64,000 bases of DNA, taken from the NCBI RefSeq assembly GCF_001591665.1, contig NZ_BCVI01000019.1, forward strand, positions 101,721-165,720, written 5' to 3'. The DNA is from Neobacillus soli NBRC 102451 (GTDB lineage Bacteria > Bacillota > Bacilli > Bacillales > Cytobacillaceae). Shown in pieces: positions 9,323-18,200 of the stretch (positions are counted from its first letter, which is position 1; the number at the start of each line of letters is the position of its first letter). The translations under genes were made by a program, and so were the position numbers. Below the pieces are notes generated by a model. That model searched no databases and was not told the origin of the DNA. It was given only the letters and a program-made list of their open reading frames with translations.

Positions 9323-9910
9323 TTAATGATTTAAATTATTTTCACCTTTTCCATTTTTCGGTACTAACGGAATTTGATTATAAGTTTTAATGATTGCACG
9401 TGGAATCGGCTCCAGTAACGGGCAAAGCTTATAAACAAGTATGCTGACTGCTAACCCAACAACTATACTGCCAAGTACATCAAATGGATAATGGTGCCCA
9501 ACGTAGATACGAGAAAAACCGGTTAAAACAGCAAACAAAACCATCGCGCCCCCTATTTTACGGTGACGTAAAAAAACCGCAAGTGCTAATGAAAATGCGC
9601 CTGTAGTATGATCACTTGGAAACGAAGCATCAGCTGCATGTTTAACAAGTAAATGCACGTCGTGCGTGACAAATGGACGCGGCTCAAAGTAAATTTGACC
9701 AATGACAAAATTAATGAATAATCCTAATACACCTGTAATGGCTGCATAAACAACTGTGTATTTATATTTTTCTTTACCGAAAAACCAAATGCTAAGTAAA
9801 ACCAAAGCATAGATGATTAACGCCCTTTCTGTAACGAAAACCATCAGCCCATCTAAAAAGGGGTGATTTCCCGCAAAATCATTAACAGCTTGAAATAGTT
9901 TGTAATTCAT
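9323..9910 (-). CDS. bcrC: Undecaprenyl-diphosphate phosphatase, PAP2 type
   Basis: A membrane PAP2 phosphatase of 195 residues that dephosphorylates undecaprenyl diphosphate outside the membrane, recycling the cell-wall lipid carrier and giving bacitracin resistance. The three PAP2 motifs are present: a variant of KxxxxxxRP (FEPRPFV), the PSDHTTG motif (ASFPSDHTTGAF) and SRIYVGHHYPFDVLGS with its catalytic histidine. It matches B. subtilis BcrC in length and in the MNYKLFQAV start. I chose the ATG at 9910 (site AGAGG); a longer ATG at 9967 would overlap crcB. It is the last gene of a fluoride-riboswitch operon, an unusual partner for crcB, or it may have its own promoter inside crcB. Confidence 0.92.
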   Translation of the reverse strand: MNYKLFQAVNDFAGNHPFLDGLMVFVTERALIIYALVLLSIWFFGKEKYKYTVVYAAITGVLGLFINFVIGQIYFEPRPFVTHDVHLLVKHAADASFPSDHTTGAFSLALAVFLRHRKIGGAMVLFAVLTGFSRIYVGHHYPFDVLGSIVVGLAVSILVYKLCPLLEPIPRAIIKTYNQIPLVPKNGKGENNLNH

Positions 9911-9926
9911 AACATGCCTCTTTTCT

Positions 9927-10301
9927 TTATAATAGGTTAGGAAAAGATAATCCCAACAATCCTCCAAGCCAGGCGACTAAAACACCCAACACCACAGAAC
10001 TGGAAACATAAATTACAGCTTGTCTACGATCCCTTTTCTGCAACAATTGAATCGTTTCGTATCCAAACGTAGAAAAGGTCGTAAAAGCCCCAAGAAAACC
10101 TATTCCACATAAAAGCCATATCCAATCAGGAATACCATTTCCAAGATGCAAAACAGCAAGAAAACCAAGTACAAATGAACCGCTTATATTAATGATCCAA
10201 GTTCCAAAAGGGAGTGAACTAGATGATTTGCTTGTTATCCATTTTCCGAGCAGAAACCGTGAAATGGCGCCAAATATACCACCGATACCAACAAACAGCA
10301 T
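9927..10301 (-). CDS. crcB: Fluoride channel subunit CrcB/Fluc (second gene)
   Basis: A 124-residue four-helix membrane protein of the Fluc family, which exports fluoride as a dual-topology or heterodimeric channel. Diagnostic are GGIFGAISRFLLG at the N-terminus, the asparagine helix FGTWIINISGSF, and GFLGAFTTFSTFGYE, which holds the Phe-box phenylalanines and the sodium-site turn. Its ATG shares one base with the stop codon of the upstream crcB (TAATG), so the pair is translationally coupled. Two-gene Fluc systems in Bacillales form heterodimers; I infer the same here. Confidence 0.93.
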   Translation of the reverse strand: MLFVGIGGIFGAISRFLLGKWITSKSSSSLPFGTWIINISGSFVLGFLAVLHLGNGIPDWIWLLCGIGFLGAFTTFSTFGYETIQLLQKRDRRQAVIYVSSSVVLGVLVAWLGGLLGLSFPNLL

Positions 10302-10702
10302 TAATCCGCCCTTCCCTTCCCATGTTTTACCGGACCAACATTACCTTCAGCAAACTTAGCGCCTAATAAAGCGAATCCAATTCCTCCCAGTATGCTAAGC
10401 AGTACATAAAGTAATGCAAACAAAAATTGATGATTTTTTATCAAATTCATGGTTTCAACGGAGAAAGTTGAAAATGTGGTAAAGGCCCCAGTAAACCCTG
10501 TTCCAATCGCTAATTTTACGTTAGGGTTAATACTTAATTTTTTAGCTGTAAAGGTGAAAAACCAGGCAAGAAATAGACAACCTAATAGGTTGATTATCAA
10601 GGTGCTAGCAGGAAACCCCGATGGTGAGGGTATTATTTTTCCGACCATATAACGCAATATAGCACCTAAAAACCCGCCCACTCCCACTGCAAATACATTC
10701 AT
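10301..10702 (-). CDS. crcB: Fluoride channel subunit CrcB/Fluc (first gene)
   Basis: A 133-residue Fluc family membrane protein and partner of the overlapping downstream crcB. It shows GGFLGAILRYMVG, the STLIINLLGCL helix, and GTGFTGAFTTFSTFSVE with the conserved Phe-box. The tail is longer and basic (GPVKHGKGRAD). The ATG at 10702 follows AAAGGATG. It is the first gene behind the fluoride riboswitch, which fits a fluoride-induced export operon. Confidence 0.93.
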   Translation of the reverse strand: MNVFAVGVGGFLGAILRYMVGKIIPSPSGFPASTLIINLLGCLFLAWFFTFTAKKLSINPNVKLAIGTGFTGAFTTFSTFSVETMNLIKNHQFLFALLYVLLSILGGIGFALLGAKFAEGNVGPVKHGKGRAD

Positions 10703-10729
10703 TCAACGGGACATCCTTTCTTTAACCAA

Positions 10730-10820
10730 TAAATTAAAACAGACTCCTACCAGTTACAAGAAAATCACTGGTAGGAGTCATTAGTCACATGGACGGTTTC
10801 GGCGAACTCCATCACCTATT
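10730..10820 (-). ncRNA. Fluoride (crcB) riboswitch with terminator
   Basis: Read on the minus strand, GGTGATGGAGTTCGCC (10817-10802) and the conserved CTAATGACTCCTACC make up the fluoride aptamer. The ACTCCTACCAGT arm (10779-10767) is complementary to ACTGGTAGGAGT (10754-10742), followed by a T-rich tract. Aptamer and terminator therefore share the ACTCCTAC strand, the expected layout in which fluoride prevents termination. It leads directly into the crcB pair. Confidence 0.93.
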
Positions 10821-10888
10821 CGAATAGTTAATATTATACGCAAAAAATATTAATAATCCAATCGTTATTTGGTGAAAGATAAAATAGG

Positions 10889-10917
10889 TTGACCAAGCAA
10901 AAAAATAAAAGTATAAT
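10889..10917 (+). promoter_or_regulatory. Sigma-A promoter of the BMP lipoprotein gene
   Basis: TTGACC, a 17-bp spacer and a perfect TATAAT. Transcription should start near 10924, giving a leader of about 75 nt that holds the inverted repeat at 10932-10957. Confidence 0.75.
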
Positions 10918-10931
10918 CCAAACATAAGTTT

Positions 10932-10957
10932 ATTTTTCAAACAATAGTTTGAAAAAT
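10932..10957 (+). promoter_or_regulatory. Candidate operator: 11-bp inverted repeat
   Basis: ATTTTTCAAAC and its exact complement around AATA, just after the predicted start site of the BMP-psuK-psuG transcript. Position and symmetry suit a repressor operator. No T-run follows that would suggest a terminator. The binding protein is unknown; the HTH domain of PsuK is one candidate. Confidence 0.45.
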
Positions 10958-10999
10958 ATTTATTAACCAAACCACAATCATTTAAGGAGGCAACATATT

Positions 11000-12088
11000 T
11001 TGAAAAAGCGTAATGTCGGAATGGCACTATCATTGGTTCTTGCAGCAGGTACATTATTAGGCGCTTGCGGTAAAAGTAATGACAACAAAAGCACGGATAC
11101 TTCCAAAAGTGGAGGCAAAGAAAAAAACTTCACTGTAGCAATGGTTACTGACATCGGTGGTGTTGATGATAAATCATTTAACCAATCTGCATGGGAAGGG
11201 CTTAAAAATTACGGTAAAGAAAATGGCTTAAATAAAGGAAAAGACGGTTACGATTACCTTCCATCCCAGTCAGATGCTGATTATGCAACAAACTTAAATA
11301 CGCTTGTTCGTCAAGGCTTTGATCTAGTATACGGTATCGGTTTCTTAATGCCGGATGCAGTTGAAACTATTGCAACACAACGAAAAGATTCTAAATTTGC
11401 CATCGTAGACGCTGAGGTAAACCAACCCAACGTGGCAAGTATTCTGTTCAAAGAGCAAGAAGCAGGATTCCTAGCAGGAGTAGCAGCGGCCAAAACAACA
11501 AAAACAAACCATATCGGTTTTATCGGCGGTATGGAAATTCCTGTTATCGAACGATTCGAATCCGGTTTCTTGGCTGGTGTTAAAGCTGCTAAGCCTGAGG
11601 TAAAAGTTGACGTTCAGTATGCAGGTGTGTTTGACAAAGCGGAGATTGGTCAAACCATTGCTTCTAAAATGTATTCTACTGGAGCCGACGTAATTTTCCA
11701 CTCAGCCGGGGCTACTGGTGTAGGTCTCTTTAAAGAAGCAAATGACCTAAAGAAAAAAGACCCAAGCAGAGACATTTGGGCTATTGGTGTAGACCGTGAC
11801 CAAGCTGACATGGGTCCAGACGTGGTCCTTACATCTGCATTAAAGCGCGTTGATGTAGCTGTTAAAGACCTTGCAACTAAAACAAAAGACGGCCAATTCC
11901 CTGGGGGTAAAGTTACGTTATATGGTTTGGCTGAGGATAGTGTTGGTTTAGCACCTATCAATGCGAAAGCAGCCAACAAAGCTGATATTGAAGCATCAGT
12001 AAAAGAGTGGGTTGAGAAAATTAAATCAGGCGAGCTAAAAGTTCCCGAAACACGTAAAGAATTAAAAAGCTTTAACCCGAAAAAATAG
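11000..12088 (+). CDS. BMP family nucleoside-binding lipoprotein
   Basis: A 362-residue substrate-binding lipoprotein of the BmpA/Med/PnrA family, the nucleoside receptors of ABC importers such as B. subtilis NupN. A lipoprotein signal peptide ends at the lipobox LLGAC (Cys 24), followed by a Ser/Asn/Lys linker. The mature domain starts with FTVAMVTDIGGVDDKSFNQSAW, the classical BMP opening, and has GFIGGMEIPVIERFESGF and the aspartate in AIGVDRDQADMGP. The TTG start at 11000 lies nine bases after AAGGAGG. No ABC ATPase or permease follows; psuK and psuG do. I infer that it captures pseudouridine or a related nucleoside and relies on permeases encoded elsewhere. Confidence 0.88.
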   Translation: MKKRNVGMALSLVLAAGTLLGACGKSNDNKSTDTSKSGGKEKNFTVAMVTDIGGVDDKSFNQSAWEGLKNYGKENGLNKGKDGYDYLPSQSDADYATNLNTLVRQGFDLVYGIGFLMPDAVETIATQRKDSKFAIVDAEVNQPNVASILFKEQEAGFLAGVAAAKTTKTNHIGFIGGMEIPVIERFESGFLAGVKAAKPEVKVDVQYAGVFDKAEIGQTIASKMYSTGADVIFHSAGATGVGLFKEANDLKKKDPSRDIWAIGVDRDQADMGPDVVLTSALKRVDVAVKDLATKTKDGQFPGGKVTLYGLAEDSVGLAPINAKAANKADIEASVKEWVEKIKSGELKVPETRKELKSFNPKK

Positions 12089-12134
12089 AAAAGAAAAAGA
12101 ACGGATAAGATACTGTAATTTATGAGGTGAGTTT

Positions 12135-13244
12135 GTGCCGGAACAAATAACGGAGAAGGAACAATTGATTCTCAATTTAATACGGAAGAACCCTTATGTT
12201 TCACAACAAGAGCTTGCAGAAACATTAGGGTTATCCCGGCCTTCCATTGCAAATATCATTTCTGGTTTAATTAGAAAAAGAAATATTTTAGGCAGAGCCT
12301 ACATTTTGAGTGAATCACAACAAGTAATTTGTATCGGCGGGGCTAATATTGATCGTAAATTCCACATAAAAGATAAAGCCCAGTTAGGTACTTCAAATCC
12401 AATTTATGCTACTCAAAATGCAGGCGGAGTTGCCCGGAATATTGCTGAAAACCTTGGGCGGCTTGGGATGGAAGTGGCACTTATTTCAACGAGCGGCGAT
12501 GATAAAGATTGGTCAATCATTGAAGAAGCATCTTCCCTATACATGAACTTAGACACCGTGACCCGATTCCCTGAAAAATCAACAGGTTCCTACACGGCTG
12601 TTTTAGACTCAACCGGTGATTTAATTATTGCCTTAGCAGATATGGAAGTGTACGAAGCCCTCACCCCTAATTTACTGCAGAAACATGAGGTATTATTAAG
12701 CCAGTCAAAATGTATCATGGTCGATTTAAACTGTCCGAAGGAAACCATTCAGTTCTTGTGCAATTTCGCTAAAAGCCATGACCTGCCCCTTGTCTTAATA
12801 CCGGTTTCATCACCGAAAATGAAGCGGCTACCAAAGGACCTATCCGGTGTGACATGGCTAATTACAAACCGAGATGAATCTGAAACTTACTTTAATACTG
12901 AAATAAGTAATGAAGAAGATTGGAAAGCAACTGTAGAAAAGTGGTTATCATTAGGGATATCCAACGTGGTCATTACTAATGGAAAAGATGGCTCAATGAT
13001 TGGTAATCAGGAGGATGGAATCTTCCGTGTATCACCTATTGAAACAAATGAAATTGTCGATGTCACAGGAGCGGGAGACGCTTTTTCCTCCGCTGTTATT
13101 TACTCTTGGTTAGAAGGTAAAACGTTAATCGAAATTGCAAAGGCCGGAAGTATGAATGCTTCTAAAACATTGCAATCACCATACACAGTCAGACAAGATC
13201 TAACAGCTGTACAACTACAAAAAGACTTGGAGGAATTAATATGA
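12135..13244 (+). CDS. psuK: PfkB-type pseudouridine kinase with N-terminal HTH
   Basis: A 369-residue protein. Residues 1-55 form a winged helix-turn-helix ([27 protein letters not shown]). Residues 62-369 are a ribokinase/PfkB-fold kinase, with [11 protein letters not shown], the sugar-binding [17 protein letters not shown] and the catalytic anion-hole [12 protein letters not shown]. The fusion partner and the overlap with psuG identify it as pseudouridine kinase, making pseudouridine 5'-phosphate. The GTG start at 12135 lies behind GAGGTGAG. The HTH suggests that it senses substrate and regulates its own operon; this is inferred. Confidence 0.88.
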   Translation: MPEQITEKEQLILNLIRKNPYVSQQELAETLGLSRPSIANIISGLIRKRNILGRAYILSESQQVICIGGANIDRKFHIKDKAQLGTSNPIYATQNAGGVARNIAENLGRLGMEVALISTSGDDKDWSIIEEASSLYMNLDTVTRFPEKSTGSYTAVLDSTGDLIIALADMEVYEALTPNLLQKHEVLLSQSKCIMVDLNCPKETIQFLCNFAKSHDLPLVLIPVSSPKMKRLPKDLSGVTWLITNRDESETYFNTEISNEEDWKATVEKWLSLGISNVVITNGKDGSMIGNQEDGIFRVSPIETNEIVDVTGAGDAFSSAVIYSWLEGKTLIEIAKAGSMNASKTLQSPYTVRQDLTAVQLQKDLEELI

Positions 13245-14155
13245 AACAATACATTACTTTATCTGAAGAAGTACGTGCAGCAAAAGAACAAGGAAAACCA
13301 GTCGTTGCGTTAGAGTCTACGATTATCTCTCATGGCATGCCTTATCCACAAAACGTGGAAACCGCTCGTGAAGTGGAACAAATCATCCGTGATAATGGAG
13401 CCGTTCCGGCAACGATTGCGATTATAGATGGAAAAATTAAAATCGGATTATCTGACGAAGAATTAGAAATGTTCGGTAAAAGTTCAGATGTTGCAAAAGC
13501 CTCAAGACGTGATTTAGCTTATTTAATCGCAACCAAAAAACTGGGAGCAACCACGGTTGCTGCGACGATGATTTGTGCGGAAGCAGCTGGAATTAATATC
13601 TTCGTAACCGGTGGTATTGGCGGTGCACACCGAGGCGCAGAAACAACCATGGATATCTCAGCGGACTTAGAAGAATTAGGACAAACAAATGTGGCCGTCA
13701 TTTGTGCGGGTGCTAAATCGATTCTAGATTTAGGATTAACGATGGAATATCTTGAAACAAAAGGTGTACCGGTTATTGGCTATCAAACTGATGTCCTTCC
13801 TGCCTTCTATACACGCAAAAGTGATTTCTCAGTGAACTTCCGTGCAGACGATGCGGAAACTATCGCCTCTACATTGAAAGTTAAATGGGATTTAAATCTT
13901 CAAGGTGGAGCAGTTATTGCCAACCCTATTCCTGAAGAATTTGCCATGGATGAAAAAACCATTAATAACGTAATCGAATCTGCATTAAAAGAAGCAGAGG
14001 AAAAACATATTTCTGGTAAGAACGTAACGCCATTCTTATTAGGTAAGGTAAAAGAATTAACAGAAGGCAAAAGCCTTGATGCAAACATTGCCTTGGTTAA
14101 AAACAATGCAGTAATTGGAGCAAAAATTGCTGTCAGTTTTAATGAAATGAAATAA
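13241..14155 (+). CDS. psuG: Pseudouridine-5'-phosphate glycosidase
   Basis: A 304-residue enzyme that reversibly splits pseudouridine 5'-phosphate into uracil and ribose 5-phosphate, the C-C bond-breaking step of pseudouridine recycling. It carries the family blocks [31 protein letters not shown], the catalytic-lysine region VAKASRRDL, the [20 protein letters not shown] manganese/phosphate loop and VPVIGYQTD. Its length is typical. The ATG overlaps the psuK stop (ATGA), so the two are coupled. A terminator follows. Confidence 0.95.
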   Translation: MKQYITLSEEVRAAKEQGKPVVALESTIISHGMPYPQNVETAREVEQIIRDNGAVPATIAIIDGKIKIGLSDEELEMFGKSSDVAKASRRDLAYLIATKKLGATTVAATMICAEAAGINIFVTGGIGGAHRGAETTMDISADLEELGQTNVAVICAGAKSILDLGLTMEYLETKGVPVIGYQTDVLPAFYTRKSDFSVNFRADDAETIASTLKVKWDLNLQGGAVIANPIPEEFAMDEKTINNVIESALKEAEEKHISGKNVTPFLLGKVKELTEGKSLDANIALVKNNAVIGAKIAVSFNEMK

Positions 14156-14184
14156 GGATTAGAAAACACAACTTTATAATACAT

Positions 14185-14231
14185 AGCTTGCAGGCAAAAT
14201 CTAGGATCTAGACTAGCCAGCAAGCTTTTTG
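14185..14231 (+). terminator. Terminator of the psuKG operon
   Basis: AGCTTGC / GCAAGCT stem with further internal pairing (CTAGGATCTAG region), followed on the plus strand by TTTTTG. Confidence 0.75.
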
Positions 14232-14241
14232 TTTCCTATAC

Positions 14242-14269
14242 AAAAAAGCTGCCCAGCAACCTGGGCAAC
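14242..14269 (-). terminator. Terminator of the L,D-transpeptidase gene
   Basis: TTGCCCAG / CTGGGCAG stem with a 4-nt loop followed by TTTTTTG on the minus strand, about 20 bases after the gene's stop. Confidence 0.8.
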
Positions 14270-14289
14270 TTAATAATTAACCTTTTCAT

Positions 14290-15063
14290 TTACTTTTTAA
14301 TTCCGAGCGCTTTTTTTGTAGCAGGTCCAACTATACCATCAGCTGTTAACTTACGTGCTTTTTGAAACTGTCGGACTGCATTTTCTGTGTTTAATCCAAA
14401 GAAACCATCTACTCCATTCGTACTAAACCCTTGTGCGGTCAGCTTGCGTTGAAGCTCTTGTACAGCAGGCCCCTGGCTTCCTCTTTTTAATATTTGCCCA
14501 TTTGTACTAACAGGAACTGAAGGGGCATTAGTCCCCCCTTTTACTATATATCCATTAGCTGCTGCAATTGCGCTAAAGGATTTCCCTGATGATGTGATAA
14601 TGACTGTTGTACCAGTTGGAACTTGATTAAACAGCCATTCAACTTCATTATCATACATTCGTATACAGCCGCTGCTCACATACCCGCCAATTGAGCTTGG
14701 ATTGTTGTTTCCATGAATCCCATAAGTTGTTCCCCATGTTCCACGGGCATTCAAACCGAGCCACCGGTTGCCAAGCGGATTGCGAGGGTCTCCACCTGGA
14801 ATATGTCCTTTATAGTAAGGCCTATTCTTAATCTTATTAACAATCTTGAACTTGCCTTCTGGTGTTAACGACCGGCTTCTCCCTGTTCCTACTTTAAACT
14901 GCCCTTTTAACTGACCGTTTTCATAGTATGCTAGCCGATTGACTGCCTTATTGATGATAATAAGTTTGGTTCCAGCAGCCGCGGAACCAGTCGGCACACC
15001 TACAATAAAACTTGACACCATAAACCATGCAAATACAAACAGAATGAACCACTTTTTGGGCAA
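14290..15063 (-). CDS. Secreted L,D-transpeptidase (YkuD) with peptidoglycan-binding domain
   Basis: A 257-residue exported enzyme that makes 3-3 peptidoglycan crosslinks. A signal peptide occupies residues 1-29 and ends near GSAAAG. The YkuD domain (about 32-155) contains KVGTGRSRSLTPEGKF and the catalytic HGNNN...SSGCIRM motif, with His, Ser-Gly-Cys and Arg in place. A linker of about 40 residues leads to a C-terminal PG_binding_1 domain (about 190-255: LKRGSQGPAVQELQRKL to DGIVGPATKKAL). This is the reverse of B. subtilis YkuD, which has an N-terminal LysM. The ATG at 15063 follows a GGAGGGG-type site. Confidence 0.92.
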   Translation of the reverse strand: MPKKWFILFVFAWFMVSSFIVGVPTGSAAAGTKLIIINKAVNRLAYYENGQLKGQFKVGTGRSRSLTPEGKFKIVNKIKNRPYYKGHIPGGDPRNPLGNRWLGLNARGTWGTTYGIHGNNNPSSIGGYVSSGCIRMYDNEVEWLFNQVPTGTTVIITSSGKSFSAIAAANGYIVKGGTNAPSVPVSTNGQILKRGSQGPAVQELQRKLTAQGFSTNGVDGFFGLNTENAVRQFQKARKLTADGIVGPATKKALGIKK

Positions 15064-15220
15064 TCTAACCCCTCCAATACGACATTTAAATGACTAATCC
15101 GTGTATCCTATGTCTGAGGGGGTTGTATACATTACAACTTTATTAAAAAATGTTACATTTAAAGCTTGGAAGAATATATTATTAATTTTATTACTAATGA
15201 TTTGATAAACTACAATAAAA

Positions 15221-15262
15221 GGTGCCAGGCACTATCCAATTTTCTGGATGGTTTCTGGCACC
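15221..15262 (-). terminator. Terminator of the Wadjet operon
   Basis: GGTGCCAG / CTGGCACC stem with an inner TATCCA / TGGAT pairing, ten bases after the jetC stop. The GGTGCCAGGCAC core resembles hairpins I recall from other Bacillaceae genomes. The rest of 15064-15272 shows no gene. Confidence 0.75.
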
Positions 15263-15272
15263 GCTTTTAGTT

Positions 15273-18200
15273 TCATCTTACCTGAGCTTCTTCCGCTCCC
15301 TGGTAAATTCGAAAGGCTGGAACAATGGTGTCCGATACAATTTCTTTGCCTTTTTCGCGAATGAAGTCCAATTTATAATAGGCATCAAATCGTTGGCTGA
15401 TTTCCGTTTTCACCAGTTCGGGCGGCGTGACAACGATGAATTGAAACTTCAGTTTTTCGGCAACTGAGAAGATTGGGTCGAGGACATGTGCCGACGCCGC
15501 TTGTCCGAACGGATTATCACAGACTAAAGGAACCCAGCTTTGATCTGTTTCGTTTTTAACAGATAATAACATCATCATCATCACCATTCGGGCTGATAGC
15601 TTTTGACCACCACTGCCATCGGATTTCGTCTTTGAACCTTGATTAATGGTCTGCCAGGTTGAATAATGATCTCTTTGCGGTTTCCCGTACATAAAGGCAT
15701 TATCCGTTCGCATATTATAGACAAGCAGCTCAGGATATCGATTTCGTAGTGATACAAATAAAATTTGCTCATCACTAATCAGTTGTTTTATTTCTTGGTC
15801 TACCGCTTGATTGTTATGATCAATCGTATCAAATTGTTTGGTAATTTTGTTAATAGCCGCTACAAAATGCTGCTTCAAGAGCGGCTCGATATCTTCAGCC
15901 TTTTTAGGTAAGATATCCTCTTTTAGCTGGACGAGTGGAAAGGATCCTCGTTCATTTTTCAGCTTCATTTTTGCAATCATAGAACGAATCGCCTCTGAAA
16001 TGCTCATGACCTTCATGCTGGCACGGCTGGCCCAGAAGTTTTGCGCCTTTTCTGCCCTTTCTTTGTCGCGTTCTAATTGTTCCAATCCACTTTGTGAAAA
16101 CCGCTTCATATTTTTAACGATGCTTTGAACATAAGAATAATGCCTCGTATCCATATGGTCTAATGTGGTTAATACTTCACTTTTAAAACGAATCTCCCAA
16201 TCTTTGCCTTCGATTGTTAGCTTTAAATTCCTTAATGATTGTTCGATTTTCGCATGCTTTTCTTGTCCTTCCTCCTGAATCGCTTGATGTGCTTCACACC
16301 AGGATAGGATACATGCTTTACCTTGACTCTTAATTTTTTCTACATCCGTCTCAGTAAATGCCGCCGCTTCCTCCTTTAGGATAACGGATAAGGTTAACAA
16401 ATCCCCTTCGAAACCCGCAATGTTCGTTTCTGTTTCTTTTTGGCGTTTTTCCGTCTGCTTTAGTTCCTCTATCGTTTGTTTCGTCTGGTCTTTTATTTCT
16501 ACTGCTTTTATCTCTAAGTCTAGATTTTCCCATTCTTCAGGCTGTTTTTCATGCTTTGCGATCTTTTTTCCTGATTTGTCACGCTGAATAACGGCATGCT
16601 GTAAGGAAGTTTCTGCGACTGTTACAGCCGTTCCTTGTTCCCGTTCTTCTTTTTCCGCAGTCTTCGCTTCCTTCTGTGCCGTTTGCAACATATTCTCTAC
16701 TATACTTATCGGTTCATCTGGTTCCGGAGCTTCCTTCCACTCCTTGTTATGAGTATCGAGTTTTTTCTCTAATTTCTTTTGCTGCTTTTGTTCTGTTTCT
16801 TTTTTTGCTTGAATAACCAGTAATTCTCGAGACTGTTCTTCTTTTGATTTTTGAAGCTGTTTTAACTCTAAGATGCTTCCATTAATCTCCTCTAATAAAT
16901 GAGGTGATAAACGTGGGACCTCTTCAGATTGCTCCACTTTTTCATCAGCTGGAAAAACCGCTGCTTCAATAAAGAAGGCAATCTCCTTTATCGTTTGTTC
17001 GGTTGTAACCTTCCATTCTAAATACGTTTGATTCCACTTGTTTTGCAGTTCAACTATAGTTTGGTGCTCTTTTCCTATTTCTTGCTGCCCCATGACAAAG
17101 GCTTCCTTTTGTTTCTCTTTCTCTAATTTCACACATTTATTTTCTTGATATAGAAGCTTTTCACGATCAAATTCTTCGATTGTTTCTACATCTTTTGTAA
17201 GCTTGTCTATTTTTCCTTTTGTAGTCTCCAACTGTTTTTTTAACCCAAGCTGTAATTCTTTTTCTTTTTGCTCTTGTGTTGTGATTTCCTGTAATTTCAT
17301 TTTCTTAGAAAGAAGGGCGTTCTGTTCCTGATTAAAAGCTTTCTCGATATCAACAGCCAGCTCACTCGATAACAATCGATCGATTTCTTTTAACATGCGA
17401 CGTAAGGAGGTTTCTGTTTTATTAATTTCAATTAGTGTATCTTTCTTTTCTTCTATTTGTTTAGCAATCTTTATTTTCCAGTTGGTAAATTGATTCTTAT
17501 CCGTTAATAGCTCTTTTTCTGTTCCGTTAATGATCACGAAGGATGGCTGTTTATGTTCGTTGTTCATTTCTTCACGCAGGAAAATAGGAACAGGACTTTT
17601 AAACATTCTTCCGGAAAGAACCTGTTGATTAATTTTTTGCCATTGCTGCCCGCTTACAACTAAACCGTATGGAAGGAGCGGATACATCAAAAGGGTGTTC
17701 GCGATATCTTCTTTACTTAAAGATTGGAGAAATTGGGTACCATAAAACACATCAATGCCCGTCTTTTCATCAATCCATTCCTTTAATTCCTTCACATCTT
17801 TATTAGGAATCCAGAAGTGCTCATCATTTAAGGAATGATCCAGTTGTATTTCCCAAAGGTCTTTTTTAATTTGTTCACCTTGTTCTCGATTATTGGCTAG
17901 GATGTCTTCAATCTGTAGTGCATATTTCGAAAGAAGCGCGTGGGTGAAAGGTGCAGTGACATCATCTACTAACCCATGAAGCCGATCTAACAGTTTTGCT
18001 TCTTTTTGCTTTTGCTCTATATTTGCTGCCTTTAACTCTGCACATTTTTCTTCTGAAAACTGAATCGATTGGACAAGCGTACCATGTGATGTGGCAAGCT
18101 GATTTTGCACTTCACTAGATTCTTTCTCTTTTGCCTGCATCTCTTCTAAGCTAGCCTTTTTGTTTTCAATTTGTTTAGATAGAAACTCGATATAGCCCCT

